From: Zelopaecilomyces penicillatus
Lineage: Eukaryota; Ascomycota; Sordariomycetes; Hypocreales; Pseudodiploosporaceae
DNA length: 64,000 bases
Direction: 5' to 3'
NCBI GenBank assembly: GCA_005765155.1
Contig: VCCP01000006.1
Coordinates: 570,501 to 634,500, forward strand
Both the position numbers and the translations under genes were made by a program. The notes below the pieces were generated by a model. That model made no database searches and was not told where the DNA came from. It saw only the letters and a list, made by a program, of their open reading frames with translations. Shown in pieces: positions 41,194 to 53,382 of this stretch (positions are counted from its first letter, which is position 1; every line of letters starts with the position of its first letter).

Positions 41194-43703
41194 ATGGCGC
41201 CACCAGGGCCGCCGGTGGTTCCCCGGAGGCTGAACGGCCGACCCCAAGCCTGCGATCCGTGCCGTAATCGCAAGGTGGCATGCGATCATGGACAGCCAGT
41301 TTGTAGGAGATGCATTAAGAGGAACCAGGAGAGCGAATGCGTCTACAGTATCTCGGACGGCCCACGAAGGGCAAGTTCTCGGATGGCTGCTCTGCGTCAA
41401 ACTCCACCAGTTGCTGCTCCGAGTCAGCCTGCCTGGCCGGCTCCGGCTCCGCTCCGAGACCAATATCTGGAAGATGATAGCTTGTCAATATTGACACAGA
41501 AGCGACGGCAGCATAGAGATGACCCAGGCCCTATAGATATCAGAACAACACCAGAGCTGTCACGAGACGGCCCAACCTCTGGACAGACTTCGGAACAGCC
41601 TGCCGCGTTTCGCTCATCCTTGTTAATTAACGGCGGCTCCTCACCAAGCGCCAGTCCAGCAGGACCATCAGCAACGCCCCTGACATCCACACCCGGCTAT
41701 CTCGGCTTCACGAGTTACTCATCTGTTTTTGAAGAAGCCAAGAACAGCCTCTCGTTGTTGCAGGGGTTTCAATCATGGCTTCCTCAAGCAAGGGCTGATC
41801 GGCACATGCACCTTGACGCCAGCGTCAGCCATGTGCCGGGCGTATTGTCGTCACCAACGCGAGAAATGTGCCTCGTGGCCCTCCGTGGTGTCCCCGCGCC
41901 CTGCGCGGGACAGATCACTAATGTCATGTCCAGTACCTTCAACTGGCTCCGCGTAGCAGCACGCCGCGCGCTTACATCTTTACACGACCGATTCGGAACC
42001 TACCTTGGTGCCTGTCGGGTTGACTCACAGCTCGAACAAATAGCGCTGTTTTTGAGTAATAACACAGTTCGCCCGTTTTCGGAGCACGAGCCGGACCCGA
42101 ATAAATGGATCGGGCAGTTCACGGGGGCCAACCTGAGATGGGAGTCGATAGGGTTGATCTTCACCTTCTATGAACTGTCCTATGAGGCAGCCGAGAAACC
42201 TCGCCATGAAAGTTGTGATGGCAGCAGCCAGCGCTTCAAGGAAGACTGGCCGGAGGTTCTCCGCGTGTGTCTCGGCCTCTGCATGGATCTTAGTCGCAGA
42301 TTCTCGTCAGGAAACAGCCTACAGCTCTTTCTCTCCTCTCGGCGCACCGTTGTAGAGTCGATGCACACAGGGGATGCCGGTGAGTAACATACAGAACCTC
42401 CAATACCTTTCGATAAAACCATAGCAGGCTATTGTCTTTGTAGCTAACGGAAAGTCGAAACTGCTATAGGTCTTGCTAGTTGGAGGTGCGCTGCGGAATC
42501 CGTTTCGCTGTCCACCTTCCTTGGTCTCCATGCAGAGCAGGATGCCCCTTCATATCGGCCAACCCTGGCGTCAGAGCATAGAAGAAGACTCTTCGTACAA
42601 ATATTCAGCCTGGATAAGGTTGTCGTCATGTTCACTGGAAGGCCGCCTCTCCTTAGCCATAGATATGCATCGACACCTCTGCCACTTGATATTGAGGATG
42701 AGGTTTTGACGGCTGATGAAGAAACCATCGAGCGGGCAGTCGCCAGGTTGGATAAAAAGGGATGGAATACTAGCAATGAGCTATATCCTGCGACAGTGCT
42801 TCGTGCGCGGTTCATGTTTGCTTTGATTCGAGATGAGCTTCTCGAGATTGCACTTGGGAGCGTAAGGAACTCGCCCATCGAAAGACTGCTGTACGTGATG
42901 CCAACATTCGGCGTGAGCGACAATTAATAAAAGCTGACGCTATGGGTCTTACGCAGGAAACTCAAAGAACGGCAGTTGAGAACCGTTGAAGAATTCCCCC
43001 AAGTACTAATCTATAAACCACAAGAGCTGGGAGACAACAGTGTCAGCGTGAAGGACCTCTATGCCAGAATTCTGGTCAGGCTCGAGCATCTCCAGAATCT
43101 TTTCGTTACCGAAAGACTACTTATTAGGCGTGGCCATGTTGATGAGGGTAAACTTTTGGCTGTCAGCTTCGATATGGTTTCTCTGACGTTGATATTCTGG
43201 ACGCACAAAGACCGGTTTGCAAAAGTGCGGAAAGACTTCGAATGGCTTGTATGGAAAACCAACCAACCCCCCTTCTGCCACCTCCCTCTTCACCTGATCC
43301 TGGATAATGATTCACTCCCAGAATAGCGTGGAGGAGCAAAACGCTAATTTAAAGCTAGGTCATGGCCTACGCAACCCCAGGTGGTGGCATTCTATGCATG
43401 GAGCTCCTCAACCCAACCTTTACAGGGAGCCACCCCAGCAACCCCAAGATCACACGGTCAAGCATCATCAGGAGCTTGAGCCTCCTAATCGGCTTCCTCG
43501 ACTGGGTTGACCCGTCTGCTCCAAATGGAGATCTCTGCGTGAACTCGAGTGTCGTTATTCAGCATGTGCTAGATCACGTCCTCAATGCCCCCGCAGGAAA
43601 CAGTAGCTGGCCACCCGAGGCGCTGGACACGATGCAACTGGATTTTAACTTTGAACTCCTGGATACTTTTGAATGGCTGAGACCCGATATGCTTTCGAAC
43701 TAG
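41194..43703 (+). CDS. Zn(II)2Cys6 fungal transcription factor
   Basis: Nuclear DNA-binding regulator; target genes unknown. Exons 41194-42379, 42470-42890, 42957-43248 and 43359-43703, all GT-AG, give 747 residues. The binuclear cluster is complete at residues 20-49: ACDPCRNRKVACDHGQPVC then RRCIKRNQESECVY (Cys spacing 2-6-6-2-8). It is followed by a Pro/Ser/Gln-rich linker and a fungal_trans-type middle homology region, with CAAESVSLSTFLGLH then RRLFVQIFSLDKVVVMFTGR, the typical 'xLSxxLGLH...RRRLFWxxFxLDK' pattern. The C-terminal region has FEWLVMAYATPGGGILCMEL and ends LDTFEWLRPDMLSN, also typical. The start ATG at 41194 sits in front of a Pro-rich leader and the cluster. No metabolic cluster surrounds it, so its role cannot be read from neighbours. 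Confidence 0.93.
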
Positions 43704-46438
43704 TTGGGCTGGAAGGAAGATGATGTGGTGACATTTTGATCATCAATTTCCGTTATCGATTTTGCAGATGCAGGGGATACATCTTAGCCTGCAGATGCTA
43801 GTAAGCTAGCTTCGGACCACACAATAAGCACGTGCTAGATAGCTTTTCAACCTACGCTATCCCAACAGCTGAGTGTTCATCGCCAAGTCAATGTCAATGA
43901 TAACTTTCAAGCCTGGTAGGTGTCATATTGGCCAGACAGATGACAGCTGAATGATCACCGTCAAGATCCTGGCCGGCGGCTTTATTCTTCCGGCGCAGCC
44001 GGCACCACCCCAAGGGACCTCAACTGATAAATTTACTGACATCTAGAAATCTCTGTAAATTTCTAGAGATCTCTGGCAATATCCAGAAATATATAGAAAT
44101 CGCTAGCAATACCCTGAATCTCTAGCAATATTTACAAGTAAGTATATAGCAATCTCAGTCAAGTAAAATAATTACCTCCCTATAGTAGGTATCTTAGGTT
44201 TTCAGGCACTGTTGTATCGGCGGTGTTTTTTTGCACCCTGTTGCTAATGCAATATTACAACAGTGCAACTTCACTAGGTACATTAGATAAGTACCTATCC
44301 GTACTTCTGTGGACATCGACTCAACATAATCCATTTCCCCCGAGACGTCGAGGCAAATTGTACCATACATGCTGTGTTTTCACGACTTCTGGTACATTAA
44401 CACTCCCAGCCGACGGGTGTAAGTGAGCTGCTGCGAATCACCATGCAATCCTGGCCAAATACCCGTTCTGCAGTGCGGCGTACCACTCGCGCCCCTCGGT
44501 GTGTGGTTTACGTCTGAGGGCGTACACCAGTCATCATGCAGCAATTTTGGGGCGGAAATGTTTCTCAAAAGCCATCATTTTGATTACTGCTAACTAACTT
44601 GACAAGGGATCTCCAAGGCGGCGGCAAAGTCTGCGGGTCGCATCCCTGTTTCATTGCGTCGGCTACCGCGCTAGAATTGGTCCTCTGTGACGGAACATTG
44701 TTTGAGACCCCATGCCAACTAGCTTGGGTGTACGGAGAGTTATCCATATCGGAACGATAAGAAGATGTCGTATAATGACCAAAGACCAAAGACCAAGGCG
44801 ACAGACACGTTGCAGGGAGCAGGGAGCAGGGTTCATCGACATCATCACCTGCGTTGATTGGCGCCAGAAGGGAGATGTACCCTAGATAAGAGAATACTCA
44901 AACGGTCCTGCTAGTTTCTGGCGCATTCAGCGTCAGCCACCTGCATGTAGCCAACGCCTCTCAATGCAACCTTTATTATATGGTGCCCACAGCCAATTCC
45001 CGTCGGCCGAAAGCCTTGGGATACTATTTTTAAAATCACCATTTCCATCATCGGCCCGTCAAGGCGAGCCGGGCACTATTATGCTTGTTTTCCAAGGGTC
45101 ATCTGTGGCGCCTTGAAAAACATACTCATCGCTAATCATGTAAGTCGCTTGATATACAAACTGTGAATTAAACCGAGGTTGTTTAATCACACAACAAGTA
45201 CAAATACATGAATGCAAACATTTGTTTTTGGAGTGCTTCGGCGTGGTACCGAGGACGAATGAAAAGTAAGCCACTGCCGGTGCATGTACGCGATGTGCAG
45301 ACAAATGCCGGGCTTTCTTCTCTCATACACTGAAAGACGAGACAAGTGGGCTAATTTTTTATTCAAAGGTTATGACCGCTTGAAAAGGTGACGAGCGGAA
45401 GTGCATGAACGACAACGTATTGCCTTTTTAATTTATATTAATTGAAAATTACAACGGTCCATAGTGCATCCCCGCTGATCAAACGGGCGTTCTACCATCT
45501 CTATGCAACCCTGCAACCTTGTCCACTGGCCAATCGATCCTCTGACTGGCCATCCCAGTCTACGGCGCTAAGATAGTCTAGATGAGTTACTGGCGAGCCT
45601 GAAAATCGTTGTGAAGCCACGCCTTTGGTAATCAGTTGTCTCCCCCTCTCACCAGCCCAGATCGAGGATGGCCAAGCCTACCTGTGGGTGGACGGAGCGG
45701 AGGCTGGGCGGGGGGGGGAGTATCCCTTCCGGGTGTAGTGGGCTATTCTCTTTTCACGCCTAAATCTCCGGTTCATTAAATTGGGTGGTGGGTGTTGTTG
45801 TAGTGGAGGATGGAGGGCTTGTCCGAGGCACCCTGCTTGGGTCTGGTCTATGGCAAAGCGCCATGAGTCGTTGGATGGCGAGAAGAAGACGTTTTGCCCA
45901 AACCTGCAGAGCTGGTTCAATGCGAGGCATTGATGAATAAAATTTGGCTCTGGGATGCATCATCCAACAACTCTATACGGCCGTTTCCCTGGAAAGTATA
46001 CGTATATCTAGGAGTCGCGTTCCGTTAATATCGGCCGTTTAATTCCGAGCGTTCTTAGAGTTTATTGATTATCCCCCACATTACGCAGGGCTACTGTTGG
46101 GTGTTCTGGAGATTTCTCTGGTTTTATTCGAACCTTCCAGTATCTCCTTTAGTTAAGGTACCTTCTCGTCACGAAGCAGATATCTGGGTTCTCCAGCCAA
46201 TAGCCTATTGGTTGACAATCTATTCTCTTCCTTTGCATCAAGCTCGTCTCAATTACCAACAAAGCCGAAAATAAAAACAGAGTTGGTTTCCAGGTGCTTG
46301 ACGTGATTTCATAAAACAGCAATCTGGAAGTAAACACGGGTCTGTATTTCTTTTTTCACTCAAGATCAATGCGGCTCGAGTTGAAGTCGTATATTCGATG
46401 CAGCTTGCAGTATCGTTGCGGTGCTGTTCCCCATCGCC
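43704..46438. other. Gene-free stretch of 2.7 kb
   Basis: No recognisable protein on either strand. It holds a compact AT-rich repeat block near 44035-44140 (listed separately). The last part should be the VelC promoter and leader. Confidence 0.35.
44035..44140. repeat. Degenerate AT-rich repeat block
   Basis: Recurring variants of AGAAATCT, TCTAGAGATCT, CCAGAAATATA and CTAGCAATA with local dyad symmetry (for example AATTTCTAGAGATCTCT). A similar motif set occurs near 35750-35800 (AAATATCTGG, AAATATCTAGG). Origin unknown. Confidence 0.5.
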
Positions 46439-47566
46439 ATGAATGCCGACTCCTTTGCAAGCATCCCGCCCTTTTCATCCCCGCCCCTTGGAAACGACCT
46501 ATTTCCTATAGATCAGTTTTCTGGCCTTGGGCAGTTGCAGCTGGCGGCTGAAGAACTAGAGCCGGCATCTCAGGTTCGGATATCCGGCGATCCACTTCGC
46601 CAGTTGGTGCTAAGGCAAGCTCCCTTGCGCGCTCGAGTAACGTCGAAGAAAGACAAAGGTGAGTTAAAGCATCCAGGATAACTAGAGTCGAAGATGGAAT
46701 GGCATTTCATGTCGACGATACTTCCCAGAATAACTTACAGTGCTTGCTGACTTTGTTGAACTCCTGAGAGCCAGATCGTAAACCTATCGACCCACCTCCA
46801 ATAGTGCAACTTGTCGACAAACGAAGCCCCGACTCTAGGAGCAGCCTCTACGACAGTAAGTAGACCAGAATCATTATTATAAAAACAAGACTCTTGTCTA
46901 GTTTACACCGAAACTCACCTAAATGCAGGCCCCTTTTTACTCCTAACAGCCTCCCTCGTCCCCGAGAACTACGAAGATCAGACACAGAATCACGACCTAC
47001 CACTAGAACCCCTCACAGGGTCCCTCGTATCCTCTGTGTACCGGCTTCGAGACCTCAACAACACCGAGGGCGGCTTTTTCGTGTTTGGAGACATTTCAGT
47101 CAGACACCAGGGCCGCTTCCGGCTTCTCTTCAGCCTCTTTGAGCGCGACGAAAGCATCGGCACCCCGAGTTTCAGCTTCGTTTCAGACATCGTCACCAAT
47201 GTGTTTACCGTTTTTCAGCCCAATCTATTTCCTGGCATGACTGACTCGACAACCTTGACTCGCTCGTTCTGCGAACAGGGGGTCAAGGTGAAGCTGCGCA
47301 AGGACTCGAGCGCCCTAGCCACGAGGAAGCGGACCAGGCCGGATGCAGATGGTGTAGATACCATTGCCTGTCAAGATACGAAAAGGTTTTGCGGTGGCTT
47401 GGACCTGGCTTTGAGCAACTATTTTGGTACACCCAGTGTGAAATGGGTGGACCCAGTGGGTGGACAATTATCCTTCGACGAAACTAACTGGTCACCATCG
47501 ACTTTGACGATTGAGTCACCGAATGGATCCTACTCGCCAGACTTTACGTTACCTATGTTTTTCTAG
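46439..47566 (+). CDS. velC: Velvet family regulator VelC
   Basis: Velvet proteins are fungal DNA-binding regulators of development and secondary metabolism with an NF-kB-like fold. VelC promotes sexual development in Aspergillus. Exons 46439-46658, 46775-46855 and 46929-47566, all GT-AG, give 312 residues. The velvet domain is recognisable: RISGDPLRQLVLRQAPLRAR, DRKPIDPPPIVQL, SSVYRLRDLNNTEGGFFVFG, ISVRHQGRFRLLFSLFE and the terminal MTDSTTLTRSFCEQGVKVKL followed by RKD. The DRKPIDPPPIVQL plus YRLKDL..T.GGFFVFGDISVRHxGRFRLxFSL combination and the short Ser/Pro N-terminus favour VelC over VosA or VelB. VosA would have a longer C-terminal domain. The start ATG at 46439 precedes the SFASIPPFSSPPLG segment. 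No partner velvet or LaeA gene is in the window. Confidence 0.88.
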
Positions 47567-47718
47567 CATAGCAAGCCGGAGAACGCCTTCAGCATTAGAG
47601 GTGTGATGGAAATGATGAATCGTTATTTTAATCTCAGAAAATGACAAAAAGAAGATGGATAGGTTACACAGCTTTTCCAAAATTGGTTTACACTAATCGC
47701 TCTTACTTTCTATATTCA

Positions 47719-48480
47719 TTACTGAATAGGGGCTCGCAACATCAAAGTGCTCTCATAATTCTCGGATCCACCCCACTTGGATAAATCCGTTCCAAAGACG
47801 CCAACCTTGCAATAACCATGCTTCTCGTAAAGCGGAAGACCCTCCTCAGACGCCTCGAGGTACGAGTCGAAGCCTAGCCTGTCGGCCTCGGCAGCTCCCC
47901 ATTTCAAGATAAGGCTACCGGCACCGCGCCTCTGATGGTCTGGGTCTGTGTGAAGAGCCTTGAGATCTGGAACGAGGCAAAGAAGGAGACGATCGCACCA
48001 AGGCGTCAGCGTTGTCCAAACAGGGAAGATGACACAACCCCCTTTCACATGGGAGCGAGGCGGGTACGATAGTGGGAAGAGAAAACACAAAAACTTACAA
48101 ACGTGTGGGCGACCTTGGAACCTCTCTTGCCATACGCGCTTCATACCCCCAAAGAACTGCTCGCAGGCTTCGGGATTCGATCCAGCGCCCCATTTGCGCG
48201 GCGACAAATGGCTCTCGCCTTCCCAGACATACCACAGGGAAAAGGCAACCATGCCGTCCTCGCCCTTGGCCTCGAGATCTGTATCGACTACCTTCATCCA
48301 GCGGCATGCTGCGCTCTGCTGCCGCTCAGCTTGGAGGTCCTCGACACGTGCAAGGTTTCCGTCCGGGAAAGGACCCGGGAACAGAGCTATAGATGATGTG
48401 TTGGGGCCGTACGCCTTGCCCTCAATGATAACTGCCTTGACAGCATCGGCAAGCGTAGCGGGACGAACTTCAAGAGGCAT
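47719..48480 (-). CDS. GNAT-family N-acetyltransferase
   Basis: Exons 48480-48099 and 47966-47719 (132-bp GT-AG intron, GTAAGT donor) give 209 residues. The N-terminus MPLEVRPATLADAVKAVIIE is the usual GNAT opening (I/V-R-P-A-T-x-x-D). The acetyl-CoA motif A is LKALHTDPDHQRRGAGSLIL, with the Q/RxxGxG loop, then motif B GFDSYLEASEEGLPLYEKHG and YCKVGVF. These are the typical features of the large fungal GNAT subfamily of unknown substrate. The intron lies just before the motif A strand; without splicing a 44-residue non-homologous insert would break the fold. Convergent with VelC. Function in detoxification or secondary metabolism is possible but not shown. Confidence 0.9.
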   Translation of the reverse strand: MPLEVRPATLADAVKAVIIEGKAYGPNTSSIALFPGPFPDGNLARVEDLQAERQQSAACRWMKVVDTDLEAKGEDGMVAFSLWYVWEGESHLSPRKWGAGSNPEACEQFFGGMKRVWQERFQGRPHVCKFLCFLFPLSYPPRSHVKGGCVIFPVWTTLTPWCDRLLLCLVPDLKALHTDPDHQRRGAGSLILKWGAAEADRLGFDSYLEASEEGLPLYEKHGYCKVGVFGTDLSKWGGSENYESTLMLRAPIQ

Positions 48481-49464
48481 GGTGAAGAGAGTATATATAT
48501 GTAGGTTGTGCTAGTATATCAAGATGCTAGTATATGAAGATGATGATGATGACAGGAGGGAGACGAGTTGAACAGCATTCATGGGCATGGGACAGGCAAA
48601 GCAGGTTAATTAAGTACTTAATTCTGAATAAGTTCTATATGTCTGCAAATCTATTTGTCATTACTCAGCAGCCACAGACTACGGTTTACCTACTAGGTGC
48701 GAGGAAACACCCATAGTAGCTGACGGAGTCGAAGTGTGAAGTGTCCGCTCCGTTGGATGAGGCCGGCGAGCCGGTTTGGGAAAGTCGAGCTCCGCTCCGC
48801 ACCGTGATGGTGCAGCGGGAGGGATCATAAACGCGTGGAGTCATCCGCCAAGCCGACCCAAGGAGTTCCAGAGTTGGGATGACTGTCAGCATATAGTAAC
48901 AACGTCTGATTTAATGCATGGTTGTATGCCCAAAGCAGTAAACGACCCTGCAGATGAAGAGAGTCACAGCATTTGAAGACACAACGGCATCACTTGTCCC
49001 CTTGAAATGCCGGATCAAAGCTAGCTAGCCAATAAGTAGGCCTTCGGGTGTTCTGTCGTTCGACATAGCCTAACTTGAGACATGGTGTCTACAACAAGCT
49101 TGTGCCGGCGTTGAACAAAAGTGGAGGAAGAAGACATGTGGAGAAGGGTTCGAGTTACGTAATACCCGAGTTGGTTTTCATACTGACATCATGTGACCCT
49201 TCAGGTGATTTCGGCCAACAGCCCCACCTTCAAGCCCAGCAATGATGACTTCGAGATGATTCCGCACTAGTCCGCATTCAGCCCAGCTGGGCAGCGCCGA
49301 AGCCGACAGGGGCTGCGAGCACGGCGTAGACCGGAATTTTCTGCTGCAACCGCCATCATACTCTTGCGAAGAAGCCAACTTTTTCTCCCGAAACCTGTCA
49401 TCGCCATCGCCATCACCAACTTCAACCTACCCGCCACCCCTCCGCTGCACATACCATCACAGCC
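48481..49464. other. Intergenic region, GNAT / TIM17
   Basis: Divergent starts on both sides. Includes the GATGATGATGATGAC microsatellite near 48537-48553 and the promoter of TIM17. No gene recognised. Confidence 0.4.
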
Positions 49465-50042
49465 ATGGATCACGGACGCGATCCCTGCCCCTGGGTCATC
49501 TTGAATGACTTTGGCGGTGCCTTTGCCATGGGCGTAAGTTGAACCCATCACCACGCCTACTCAGAACACCCCCCTCTACAATTCAGGGTCCATTCGCTTT
49601 TTACGGTCCCAAAAACCATCTGGAACTAACATTTGACTTTCCACAGGCCATCGGAGGCACTATCTGGCACGGCATCAAGGGTTTCCGTAACTCCCCCTAC
49701 GGTGAGCGCCGTATCGGTGCTCTCACAGCCATCAAGATGCGCGCCCCAGTACTTGGCGGCAACTTTGGCGTCTGGGGTGGTCTCTTCTCTACCTTTGACT
49801 GCGCCGTCAAGGGCATCCGCAAGAAGGAGGACCCGTACAACGCCATCATCGCCGGTTTCTTCGTCGGCGGTTCCCTCGCCTTCCGAGGTGGCTTCAAGGC
49901 TGCCAGAAACAACGCCATCGGCTGTGCCGTGCTGCTCGCCGTCATCGAAGGTGTCGGCATTGGTTTCTCCAAGATGATGGCTGGCTCCACGAAACTCGAG
50001 ATGCCTATGCCACCACCCGATGGCGAAAAGGCTGCTATGTAA
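49465..50042 (+). CDS. TIM17: Mitochondrial inner-membrane translocase subunit Tim17
   Basis: Core subunit of the TIM23 complex, which imports presequence proteins into the matrix and inner membrane. Exons 49465-49533 and 49647-50042 (113-bp GT-AG intron) give 154 residues, the normal size. The N-terminus MDHGRDPCPWVILNDFGGAF is the Tim17 signature, with the Cys of the conserved disulfide. Then AIGGTIWHGIKGFRNSPYGE, APVLGGNFGVWGGLFSTFDC and IIAGFFVGGSLAFRGGFKAA form the four membrane helices with GxxxG motifs typical of the Tim17/22/23 family. The tail is short and polar (MPMPPPDGEKAAM). The position of the intron right after FAMG is in phase 0. Confidence 0.97.
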
Positions 50043-50793
50043 ACGAAAAAAAAAAAGACACGCCGATTTACTCAACTCAAGAACGGTGTTGATTGACTCA
50101 TCATCATTAATTTTTCTCATCATCTATCAAGACGAGCATGAAATGACCTTTGCGACACCATCGACGCCTCTCAACTCCACCTCATTCTGTTTTATTTATC
50201 TTAATTCCTCTTCTTCGTTTTGTTGTTATTATATAAGGCACTTTTTCTTGCCAACTGTTGATTCTCTGCCACGGCGGAATCGACCAGGCCGGGGACACGG
50301 CGAACAAAAAGAAAGCGAAGCGAAAGGAAGAAAAAGGGCTGGCAGGGGAAGAACTTTCAAAACGAACAGCTGGAAAACCAAAACATCGATAATTGATCAA
50401 ACGAACCACCAATCGCATCGCAATGGCGTTTTTTTCATGCATTATAGAGCAGGTTTTTGTTTCTGGCGCGGCTCATTGATGTTTGATGCCCTGTGTGGGA
50501 CCAGAAAATCTGTGTTCTCAAGCGGCGGATGATCAGAAGGGATTATGGCTAGCAGAGATGTAACCATGTCTTGGTAGAGCTCGCAGTCTGGCGACAGGGG
50601 ATGATTTGTATGAGAAAAGGGGGCTCGGCTTGGACGACCATGTGCGTCGTCCGTTGTACAGTTTTTGGAATAGACCTGGCGGATAGCAGGTGGTTGGCTA
50701 AATATGGGACAACCATAAAGACAAATAGAACAAAATAAGAAAACTGTTCTCCCCATGTTCCCTCCAATCCTATATCTATTTTACACAGAGAGC
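50043..50793. other. 3' intergenic region
   Basis: Lies between TIM17 and the convergent asparaginase-like gene. An A11 run follows the TIM17 stop (50046-50056). Polar A/G-rich frames here have no recognisable features. Confidence 0.4.
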
Positions 50794-52372
50794 TCATAGT
50801 TTATCCGGACCGCCATTAGTCCAGATACTCATGACGGGCTTCCCATGATCATCGATCCAAGCACGATACATGCCACCGCAATTATGATCCATCAATATCT
50901 CCGACCTCGTACCCACGACTACACCCTCGGGATTCCTTACCACAGCGCACTCGATTCCAATTATGCCGCCTTCGCCCTCTCCCGTCTTGTCCCATCGATC
51001 CCCCGCGCTTCGTTGCAGCTCCCCGTCCGGACCGGCGATGTGCGTGAGTGCTGTTGCGCTCGCCACGGGTTTCCATCTTGCCATGGCGGCGACGGCGTGG
51101 ACGGCGTTGATGCGGAGAAATGAGTCGCCGTTGCCTGTGCCGGATGCGCCCATGGATCGGGTTGTGGTTGTGTTGCGGCTGCTGCTGGCGTCGTGATGCC
51201 ATGAGGATGGGTCAAGTGGTGAGTACGTCCATGGGGTTGGGAGGCAATCCGCCAATAGCCCCTTCAGAGGACCCGCGAATGTGATGCCCGGATTTTCTCC
51301 CATAACGGCATCTGTGAGTCTCTCCCAGGCTACTCCCCCAGCTCCTTCGCCACCGTTCACAGACTCCTTACTCCGCGTTGGATCGCCCGCCTCAGTCCAC
51401 TCCTCGGCCCAAAACCCAGCCCCGACGACGGGCGTATCGCCAATCCGCCCTGTTAATTTGTTCGTCAACCCCCCCGTGCTTGTCGCGGCGCAAACAACAC
51501 CGTCTTCATCCAGAGCGACGGCGCCACATGTCCCCTGAGGCAGATACTCATCTGGGTGCCAGGTAGCCGTGCCAAGCACTCCGGTCTTGGCCTCCCGCTC
51601 GAGTGCGCGCCGGTGCTCGTCCCATCGCTTCTGTGTGAAGAAGTAGGCCGGGTCCACCATCTCGAGGCCGTATTGTTGTGCTAGAGACTCTGCTGTGGTA
51701 CCGAAAAGCTGGGTGTGTCCCTGTGCTGACGGCACATTGGGTTGGTGGTCGTTGGTGTCGTGGCTGGTATTACTGGCGTTGATACTGGAGGGTTGCGAGG
51801 ACTCAGGTGCTGCGAGGTCTCGTTCGCCGTGCTCGAGCATCTTCCGCGCCAGGAGGATTGGATTGCGTACTCGGCGTAGACCCATGACTCCAACGCCGCG
51901 CTTCTTGAAGCCCCGAGAGACCATGACAGATGCTTCAAGCTCATTGATGCCGTCGCGGGTAAAAACAGCGCCGTGGCCGCTGTTAAACAACGGATGGTTC
52001 TCCAGTTGCACAACAGCATGAGTCGCTACCTCCAGGGCAGACGGCCGTCTACCAGGCCCCATGAAGCCATCTGCTAATGACTTGCTTTCCGTCTCTGGAA
52101 TAACCGTGTTCATATAATCATGAGTCTTTGAGACCTACACCCTTCTCAATCAGTAACCGCATTATTGAGAGCATATACAAAGTGAATCAACAAGCTTTTT
52201 TTCTCTATAGAAACTGTTCGGTACTTACAATAGTTATAAGAGCACTGCGGTAAGCTTCGTACGTTTCAGGCGGAAAATCCCGACGGATAATGTTCCCTGC
52301 GCCGCCGTGGAGAACAAGGCGAGGCTTCACCTTGACAGTAGAGCTACGGGGGCTCTGCTTTTCGAATTGCAT
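50794..52372 (-). CDS. Ntn-hydrolase asparaginase / isoaspartyl peptidase-like protein
   Basis: N-terminal-nucleophile hydrolase of the plant-type asparaginase family (peptidase family T2), which is made as a precursor that cleaves itself to expose a catalytic Thr. Exons 52372-52229 and 52134-50794 (94-bp GT-AG intron) give 494 residues. The alpha part starts PRLVLHGGAGNIIRRDFPPE and contains HPLFNSGHGAVFTRDGINEL followed by EASVM. The cleavage motif is QGTCGAVALDEDGVVCAATS, with Thr after Gly as the likely nucleophile. After it come TGGLTNKLTGRIGDTPVVGA and GFWAEE, all family hallmarks. The linker between helix and nucleophile is long and low-complexity (SSQPSSINASN...). The mid-region before the Ser-rich insert and the C-terminus (WTNGGPDKL) lengthen it beyond the bacterial form. 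Substrate (asparagine or isoaspartyl peptides) unknown. Confidence 0.92.
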
Positions 52373-53382
52373 GGTGAGATGAGTTTTGCTATCCGCTGGG
52401 TAGTTGTACTGGTGGTAGTACAGTTTGTTTATGTTTAGGAGCGACGCTATATGTAAATAGGGACAAAGTTATGTGAGATGATGACCCTGACAACTCAGAG
52501 CAACGGTGAGCTTAGGCGGGGATATGTTTGGCCCGTGGTGACGGCACACGGTGCGACACATGATAACCATACAGTACATCCACATTCCTACCTCTAGAAT
52601 CACCTGCCATAACATTCCGTGTCCCAACCTCTTGGACTTATTTACCATCTACATTACCAAGTCAACGATACATTTAGAGTAGGTATTGCCAAGTCATATA
52701 ATCACAAACACACATTATCAAGATGAAATGCACATCTTATTGTCCCTGTCCTAAACGACTAAGAGATAGCTATACAAGAAAATATACGGCATCTCATTCA
52801 CACACAATAACCAAACCGGTCAGGGGAACCACCCATCTAGGATAGATACCCCCGCTCAAGAAACGCCTTTCTAGCGCATCAGCCAGCTTTATGGAGCTAA
52901 AAAAAACTATTGATGACAATCAATCGATCATAAACCACCCCAACACGCCTGCTAAAACAGGCCAAAAAGAAGGGGGGTAAGGGTATCCGCACAGATGGAC
53001 TTTGAAAGAAGAAGAAAAAGAGAGAATAGACGATAAAGGAAAAAGTCTTGCTATGCTTAGCTGAGGAGGGGAAGGATATGATGAAACAAAAAAATAGAAG
53101 TCTTGGGAGGCAAATGAATTGCAACTTCCAACGCCGTGCTAGACAACAAAACTCTGTATCGTGTAAAAAAAACGGCCTTGCAACTGTGTAGGCGGTGTCA
53201 TGGTATATCTGAAAGAAAAAACACGCTTTTCGGCAGTACCCTTTGCCGTTACTTTTGGGGTTGGGTTATAAATAACACCATCGTGAAAATCGTCGTCACC
53301 ATTCGCAAGGTTTCAGTCCTCTGTGAGTGAGGCTGTTTTATACCCGCAAAATGGTGTTGCAGTGAGATGAGCTTTGTTGTTT
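52373..53382. other. Intergenic region with A- and AG-rich tracts
   Basis: Promoter side of the asparaginase-like gene and 3' flank of the bZIP gene. A purine-rich stretch lies near 52980-53045. No gene supported. Confidence 0.4.

Noticed and set aside
47960..48514. Plus-strand frame of 184 codons
   Set aside because: Antisense shadow of the GNAT gene and its intron.
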